Source: Methylobacterium ajmalii
GTDB taxonomy: Bacteria; Pseudomonadota; Alphaproteobacteria; Rhizobiales; Beijerinckiaceae
Length of the DNA stretch: 64,000 nucleotides
Direction of reading: 5' to 3'
Assembly: GCF_016613415.1 (NCBI RefSeq)
Contig: NZ_JACWCT010000125.1
Span: 1 to 64,000, forward strand
The notes beneath the pieces were generated by a model. That model saw only the letters and a program-made list of their open reading frames with translations, was not told where the DNA came from and made no database searches. Shown here piece by piece: positions 59,896 through 64,000 of this stretch (positions are counted from its first letter, which is position 1; the number at the start of each line of letters is the position of its first letter). A program made the translations under genes and the position numbers.

Positions 59896-60222
59896 TCAGT
59901 AGCCGGTCGAGGCGACCTCGACACGGTTGCCGCGGCGCGCGAAGGCGACCGAGGCGGCCGCGCCGTCCTGGGTGCCGGGCACCGAGAAGCTGACGACCTG
60001 GTCGGAGGCCAGCGTGGTGATCACGCGCAGCGGGGTGGCGGCGGTCGCGTCGGTCGGCGCCAGGGTGGCGACGACGCGCAGGCCGTCCTTCTCGACGGTG
60101 TAGTAGGCCGAGCCGCGCACCGGGCCGAGATCGAGGCTGTGCGACTGGCGCGGGGTCAGCTCTGAGGCGCCCGCCGCGGTGGCGAGAACGAGACCGAGGG
60201 CGGAGAGGGCGATGAGACGCAT
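59896..60222 (-). CDS. Small secreted protein
   Basis: A 108-residue exported protein. A signal peptide (cut near residue 19 after ASA/AGA) is followed by a beta-rich domain (GSAYYTVEKDGLRVVATLA, VVSFSVPGTQ). No family is recognised. It lies 153 bases before the parvulin gene in the same direction and may share a transcript with it (inference). Confidence 0.7.
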   Translation of the reverse strand: MRLIALSALGLVLATAAGASELTPRQSHSLDLGPVRGSAYYTVEKDGLRVVATLAPTDATAATPLRVITTLASDQVVSFSVPGTQDGAAASVAFARRGNRVEVASTGY

Positions 60223-60335
60223 CGGTGGTCCAGGAGTTCTGTCCGGCGCGAGATGCGCATCCGGAAAGCCGGGATCTGCCGGGAGACGTCAATAAAGCAT
60301 TCACTATTGTGCGACGCAATAGAAACATATTGCAA

Positions 60336-60349
60336 TGCATCATGATGCA
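60336..60349. promoter_or_regulatory. 14-base palindrome upstream of the small secreted protein
   Basis: TGCATCATGATGCA is a perfect palindrome in an A+T-rich stretch between the divergent genes. A neighbouring ATTG/CAAT pair lies just upstream. It looks like an operator, but the regulator is unknown. Confidence 0.45.
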
Positions 60350-60495
60350 GCCGCACCGGTTCGCCGGCATTCCTGCTCATTCCGCCGCGCGGGTCGCTCG
60401 TACCGTCTCCCGTGACCTGCGGCCCGCCCCGCCCTACCTGCCAGGGCGACCCCGCCGACGTGGCCGCCCCCGCCGACCCGGATTGCTGGACTCGC

Positions 60496-63264
60496 ATGAG
60501 CACCTACCGCTTCGACAGGCTCCTCAGCCCGCGCTCCGTGGCGCTGGTGGGCGCGAGCGCGCGGCCGAATGCGTTCGGCGCCGCGATCCTGCGCAACCTG
60601 CGCGAGGCGGGCTTTGCCGGCCCGATCTGGCCGGTGAACCCGCGCCACGACAGCGTCGACGGCGTCCAGGCCTTCGCCGACCTCGCCGACCTGCCCGAGC
60701 CCGCCGACCTCGTGGTGATCGTGACCCCGCCCGAGACCGTGCCGGAGGTGGTGGCGGCGGCCGGCCGCAAGGGCTGCGGGGCGGCGGTCGTCATCACCAC
60801 CGGCCTCGGCAGCGGGCCGGATTCGCTGGCGGAAGCCGCGCGGGCGGCGGCACGGCGCCACTCGTTGCGGCTCGTCGGGCCCGACAGCATGGGGCTCGCC
60901 GTGCCGGGGAACGCGCTCAATGCCAGCCTGCTCGCCCGGGCGCCGCTGCCCGGCGACCTGGCGCTGATCTCGCAGTCGCGCACCGTGGCGGCCGGCATCG
61001 TCGCCTGGGCCCAGGGGCGCGGCACCGGATTCTCCGGCATCGTCTCCCTCGGCAACGCCCTCGACGTCGACATCGCCGACTGCCTCGACCACTTCGCCGC
61101 CGACATCCGCACCCGGGCGATCCTCTTGTCGATCGCCACCGTGACCGACGCGCCGAAGTTCATGTCGGCGGCCCGGGCCGCCGCCCGGGCGAAGCCCGTG
61201 GTGGTGATCCGCTCCGGCCGCCACGACGCCGCCCGGATCGCCGACGGCCGCGCCGCTCCTCCGGTCCTCACGCACACCGGGATCACCCACACCGGCATCC
61301 TGGCGCGCACCGACGCGGTCTACGACGCGGCCTTCCGCCGGGCGGGCCTGTTGCGGGTCCAGGACCTCGACGAGATGTTCTCGGCGGTCGAGACGCTGGG
61401 TCGCCAGCGACCCTTCCCGGGCCGGCGCCTCGCCATCCTGGCCAACGGCCGCGGCGTCGGCGCCATCGCGGTCGACCGGCTGATCGATCTCGGCGGCTCC
61501 CTCGCCGGCCTCTCGGAGGAGACGAGGGCGCGGCTCGCCGCCGCGGTGCCGGGCACCGGCCCGCAGGATTGGCGCAACCCGGTCGATATCGGCGCCGACG
61601 CCGACGGGCCGCGCTACGCCGCGGCGCTGGAGGCCCTGATGGCCGACCGCGACAACGATGCGGTGCTGGTCATCAACGTGCCGACCGCGCTCTCGGGCGG
61701 CAGCGCGGTCGCGAGCGAGATCGTCGAGGCGGTGAAGCGGGGGCGCAAGGGCGCCTTCCGGGCCCGCCCGGTCTTCGCCGTCACGGTGGGCGACGAGGCC
61801 GCCGGCGAGATCCTGAGCCAGGCCGGCATCCCGCGCTTCGCCACCGATGCCGACGCGGTCGAGGGCTTCACCCACCTCGTGCGCTACCGCGAGGCGCAGG
61901 ACGACCTCACCACCACCCCGGCGGTGCTGCCCGACGACCTCGTGCCGGATGCCGGCGCCGCCCGGGCGATCGTCGACCGGGTGCTGGCGGACGGCCGCAC
62001 CTGGCTCGATCCCCGCGAGATGGCGGACCTGCTCGCGGCCTACGGCATCCCGGCCCAGCCGGTGACGCTCGCCGCCGACGCCGGTGCGGCCGCGGAGGCC
62101 GCCTGGCCGATCATCGCGGCGGGCGGCACGGTGGCGCTCAAGCTCGCCTCGCCGGACGTGGTGCACAAGTCCGACGTCGGCGGCGTGCGCCTGGGGCTGA
62201 CCAGCGAGGCGGCGGTGCGCGAGGCTGCCGCCGAGATGCTGGCCCGGGTGGCGCAGGAGCGGCCCGAGGCCCGGATCACCGGCTTCGTCGTCCAGGCGAT
62301 GCTGCGCCGGACCCAGGCGCGCGAGCTGATCGCCGGCCTCGTCGACGATCCGGTCTTCGGCCCCGTCGTGGTGTTCGGCCGCGGCGGCACCGCCGTCGAG
62401 GTGATCGACGACCGGGCTTTGGCGCTCCCGCCCCTCGACCGGCGTCTCGCCGCCGACCTGATCGGGCGGACCCGGGTGGCGCGCCGGCTCAAGGCCTATC
62501 GCGACGTGGCGGCGGCCGACGAGGCGGCGGTCGCCCTGGTGCTGGTCAAGCTCGGCCAGCTCGCCGCCGACCTGCCGGAATTGCGCGAGCTCGACATCAA
62601 CCCGCTGCTGGCCGACCGGGACGGCGTCATCGCCCTCGACGCCCGCGCGGCGGTGGCGCCCCTGCCGCCGGAGCGCCGGCGCGACGCCGGCACCGGCCCG
62701 AGCCACGCGCGCTTCGCCGTGCGGCCCTATCCCCGCGCCTGGGAGCGCCGCATCGTGCTCGACGGGCAGGCGATCCTGGTCCGCCCGGTGCGGGCCGAGG
62801 ACGAGGGGCTGTTCGAAGTCTTCTTCAAGCAGGTCAGCGCCGAGGACCTGCGCCTGCGCTTCTTCGCGCCGGTGCGCGACTTCAGCCACGCCTTCCTCGC
62901 CCGCCTGACCCAGCTCGACTACGCCCGCGCCATCGCCTTCGTGGCGATCGAGGAGGCGACCGGCACGATGATGGGGGCGGTGCGCCTGCACGCCGACGCC
63001 AACCACGAGACCGGCGAGTACGCGATCCTGGTCCGCTCCGACCTCAAGGGCCTCGGGCTCGGCTGGTCGCTGATGGGGCTGATGCTCGACTGGGCCCGGG
63101 CCGAGGGCTTACGCCACGTCGAGGGCCAGGTGCTGCGCGAGAACACCACCATGCTGGCGATGTGCCGCAAGCTCGGCTTTACGGTGAGGACCGACCCCTC
63201 CGACCCCGACCTGATGCTGGTGCGGCGCGCGCTGGCGGAGGAGAGTGGCGCGCCCGCAACCTGA
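60496..63264 (+). CDS. Acyl-CoA synthetase (ADP-forming) fused to GNAT acetyltransferase
   Basis: A 922-residue multi-domain protein. Order: CoA-binding Rossmann domain (about 5-130, LVGASARPNAFGAA), succinyl-CoA ligase-like domain with the SxTGxTHTG histidine (near 260), a second subdomain (about 310-460), an ATP-grasp domain (about 470-690, GGTVALKLASPDVVHKSDVGGVRLGL) and a C-terminal GNAT acetyltransferase (about 740-900). This is the PatZ/Pat layout, known for acetylating and so switching off acetyl-CoA synthetase and other enzymes; whether the synthetase half is active is not clear in the family. The ATG at 60496 fits the CoA-binding start. Confidence 0.92.
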   Translation: MSTYRFDRLLSPRSVALVGASARPNAFGAAILRNLREAGFAGPIWPVNPRHDSVDGVQAFADLADLPEPADLVVIVTPPETVPEVVAAAGRKGCGAAVVITTGLGSGPDSLAEAARAAARRHSLRLVGPDSMGLAVPGNALNASLLARAPLPGDLALISQSRTVAAGIVAWAQGRGTGFSGIVSLGNALDVDIADCLDHFAADIRTRAILLSIATVTDAPKFMSAARAAARAKPVVVIRSGRHDAARIADGRAAPPVLTHTGITHTGILARTDAVYDAAFRRAGLLRVQDLDEMFSAVETLGRQRPFPGRRLAILANGRGVGAIAVDRLIDLGGSLAGLSEETRARLAAAVPGTGPQDWRNPVDIGADADGPRYAAALEALMADRDNDAVLVINVPTALSGGSAVASEIVEAVKRGRKGAFRARPVFAVTVGDEAAGEILSQAGIPRFATDADAVEGFTHLVRYREAQDDLTTTPAVLPDDLVPDAGAARAIVDRVLADGRTWLDPREMADLLAAYGIPAQPVTLAADAGAAAEAAWPIIAAGGTVALKLASPDVVHKSDVGGVRLGLTSEAAVREAAAEMLARVAQERPEARITGFVVQAMLRRTQARELIAGLVDDPVFGPVVVFGRGGTAVEVIDDRALALPPLDRRLAADLIGRTRVARRLKAYRDVAAADEAAVALVLVKLGQLAADLPELRELDINPLLADRDGVIALDARAAVAPLPPERRRDAGTGPSHARFAVRPYPRAWERRIVLDGQAILVRPVRAEDEGLFEVFFKQVSAEDLRLRFFAPVRDFSHAFLARLTQLDYARAIAFVAIEEATGTMMGAVRLHADANHETGEYAILVRSDLKGLGLGWSLMGLMLDWARAEGLRHVEGQVLRENTTMLAMCRKLGFTVRTDPSDPDLMLVRRALAEESGAPAT

Positions 63265-63276
63265 CGCCCTCCTCCC

Positions 63277-63930
63277 ATGCGCGACACCCCTCCCCTCGAC
63301 ATCGCCGGCGGCCTGCTGCTCACCGCCGCCGCCGGCTACGTCGACGCCGTCGGCTTCCTGCGGCTCGACGGGCTCTACACCTCGTTCATGAGCGGCAACT
63401 CGACCCAGTTCGCGGTCTCGCTGGCGCAAGTCGGCCACCCGGTCGCCTGGGAGATCGGCCTCCTGTTCGCGTCGTTCCTCGGCGGCGGCTTCTGCGGCAG
63501 CGTGGTGTCGCTGCGCACCCCCGGCCGCTGGGGGCCGGCCGCCGTGCTGGCGGTCGAGGCGGCGCTCCTGGCCGCGGCCCTGTCTCTCGCCTTCGGCCCC
63601 GCGCAGGGGCCGGTGGCCCCGCTGCTCGCCGCCGCCATGGGGGCGCAGAACGCGGCGCTCCGCCGGAGCGCCGGCTTCCGGCCCGGCGTGACCTTCGTCA
63701 CCGGCACCCTGTTCAGCCTCAGCCACACGCTGGCCCAGGCCGCCACCCGGATCGGCCCCGCCCTCGGCTGGGTACCGGATGCCTGCACCTGGCTGGCGCT
63801 GGTCGCGGGCGCGGTGGCGGGAGGACTGGCCTATCGGGCTCACGGGCTCGAGGCGCTGGCGATGCCGATGCTGGGCGTCGGGCTGGTGCTGGCGCTCGCC
63901 GTCGGTCGGGCCGTGCGGGTGGCGGCATGA
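63277..63930 (+). CDS. DUF1275 (YoaK-like) membrane protein
   Basis: A 217-residue protein with six or so predicted helices. AAAGYVDAVGFLRLDGLYTS and FMSGNSTQFAV, then LAAAMGAQNAALRR, are the DUF1275 signatures. The role is unknown. It starts 12 bases after the synthetase-GNAT gene and overlaps the next start by 4 bases (ATGA), so it is in an operon with both. Confidence 0.9.
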   Translation: MRDTPPLDIAGGLLLTAAAGYVDAVGFLRLDGLYTSFMSGNSTQFAVSLAQVGHPVAWEIGLLFASFLGGGFCGSVVSLRTPGRWGPAAVLAVEAALLAAALSLAFGPAQGPVAPLLAAAMGAQNAALRRSAGFRPGVTFVTGTLFSLSHTLAQAATRIGPALGWVPDACTWLALVAGAVAGGLAYRAHGLEALAMPMLGVGLVLALAVGRAVRVAA

Positions 63931-64000
63931 GCATGGCAGGCGACGCCGTGGCCGAGAAGCCCGCCCCGCGCCGCGACGTCGTCCACCTGCGGCGCGATGC
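63927..64000 (+). CDS. Start of an unidentified gene (partial)
   Basis: The first 24 residues of a protein whose ATG overlaps the stop of the DUF1275 gene (ATGA). The visible part (MSMAGDAVAEKPAPRRDVVH) gives no clue to function. A second ATG lies 6 bases further on. It is read because the overlap is of the common coupled type. Confidence 0.6.
   Translation, partial: MSMAGDAVAEKPAPRRDVVHLRRD

Noticed and set aside
1..64000. CRISPR array, phage, integrative element or insertion sequence
   Set aside because: No regularly spaced direct repeats, integrase, transposase or phage structural genes were seen.

Overview
The window is 64 kb of very GC-rich, densely coding bacterial chromosome. The gene set points to an alphaproteobacterium of the Hyphomicrobiales, most likely a Methylobacteriaceae member (inference, not proven). 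Supporting signs are an alpha-type 6S RNA next to 5-formyltetrahydrofolate cyclo-ligase, an RcdA/DUF1465 gene beside a DUF1192 gene with CtrA-like TTAA boxes, an argD-argF-hslO cluster, a fused transaldolase/phosphoglucose isomerase, a GCG_CRPN repeat protein, and several families of dispersed palindromes. There is no phage, insertion sequence, CRISPR array or recognisable defence island. This is mainly housekeeping chromosome with some accessory genes.

Layout. 1-1.6 kb: end of a FUSC-type pump, DUF1656 and an HlyD-type periplasmic adaptor (an aromatic-acid/drug efflux operon). Then tRNA-Leu(CAA) and a MocR regulator divergent from an EamA exporter. 4.2-12.2 kb: extensin-like lipoprotein, a GCG_CRPN secreted protein, a PlsC-type acyltransferase, an orphan TRAP binding protein, a PAS-GGDEF-EAL c-di-GMP enzyme and guaA. 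12.3-21 kb: two alpha/beta hydrolases, an RsmB-like rRNA methyltransferase, small envelope proteins, 6S RNA, fthC, ymdB, and a MotA/MotB-like proton-channel pair with an OmpA domain. 21.3-25.2 kb: ABC exporter, rpmE, rcdA-like gene, a candidate small RNA and DUF1192.

25.2-29.8 kb: the rpmH-rnpA-yidC-yihA cluster, DUF423 and an unassigned predicted beta-helix protein. 29.9-36.1 kb: an operon for the pentose phosphate pathway (tal-pgi fusion, gnd, zwf, pgl), the last three joined by ATGA overlaps. 36.1-42.3 kb: a chemoreceptor, a two-domain dCTP deaminase, apaG and argE. 42.6-48.9 kb: LysE exporter, PRC-barrel protein, hslO, argF and argD (the last two overlapping), RidA and a glycerophosphodiesterase. 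48.9-54 kb: two small proteins, an MBL-fold hydrolase and a large subtilase autotransporter. 54-58.4 kb: a shikimate/dehydroshikimate use cluster (MHS transporter, shikimate dehydrogenase, 3-dehydroshikimate dehydratase) around a TetR-type operator. 58.8-64 kb: parvulin isomerase, a small secreted protein, an acyl-CoA synthetase/GNAT fusion, a DUF1275 protein and the start of one more gene.

The most interesting non-coding items are a candidate minus-strand small RNA at about 24496-24595 with a CtrA-like box over its promoter, three copies of a palindrome family ending in CCTCATCC, a 20-bp perfect hairpin at 23724-23773, and a stem-loop starting at the predicted +1 of argD. The MotA/MotB-like pair is the best protein candidate for an undescribed function, but nothing in the window tells what it powers. 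No convincing new multi-gene system is present.
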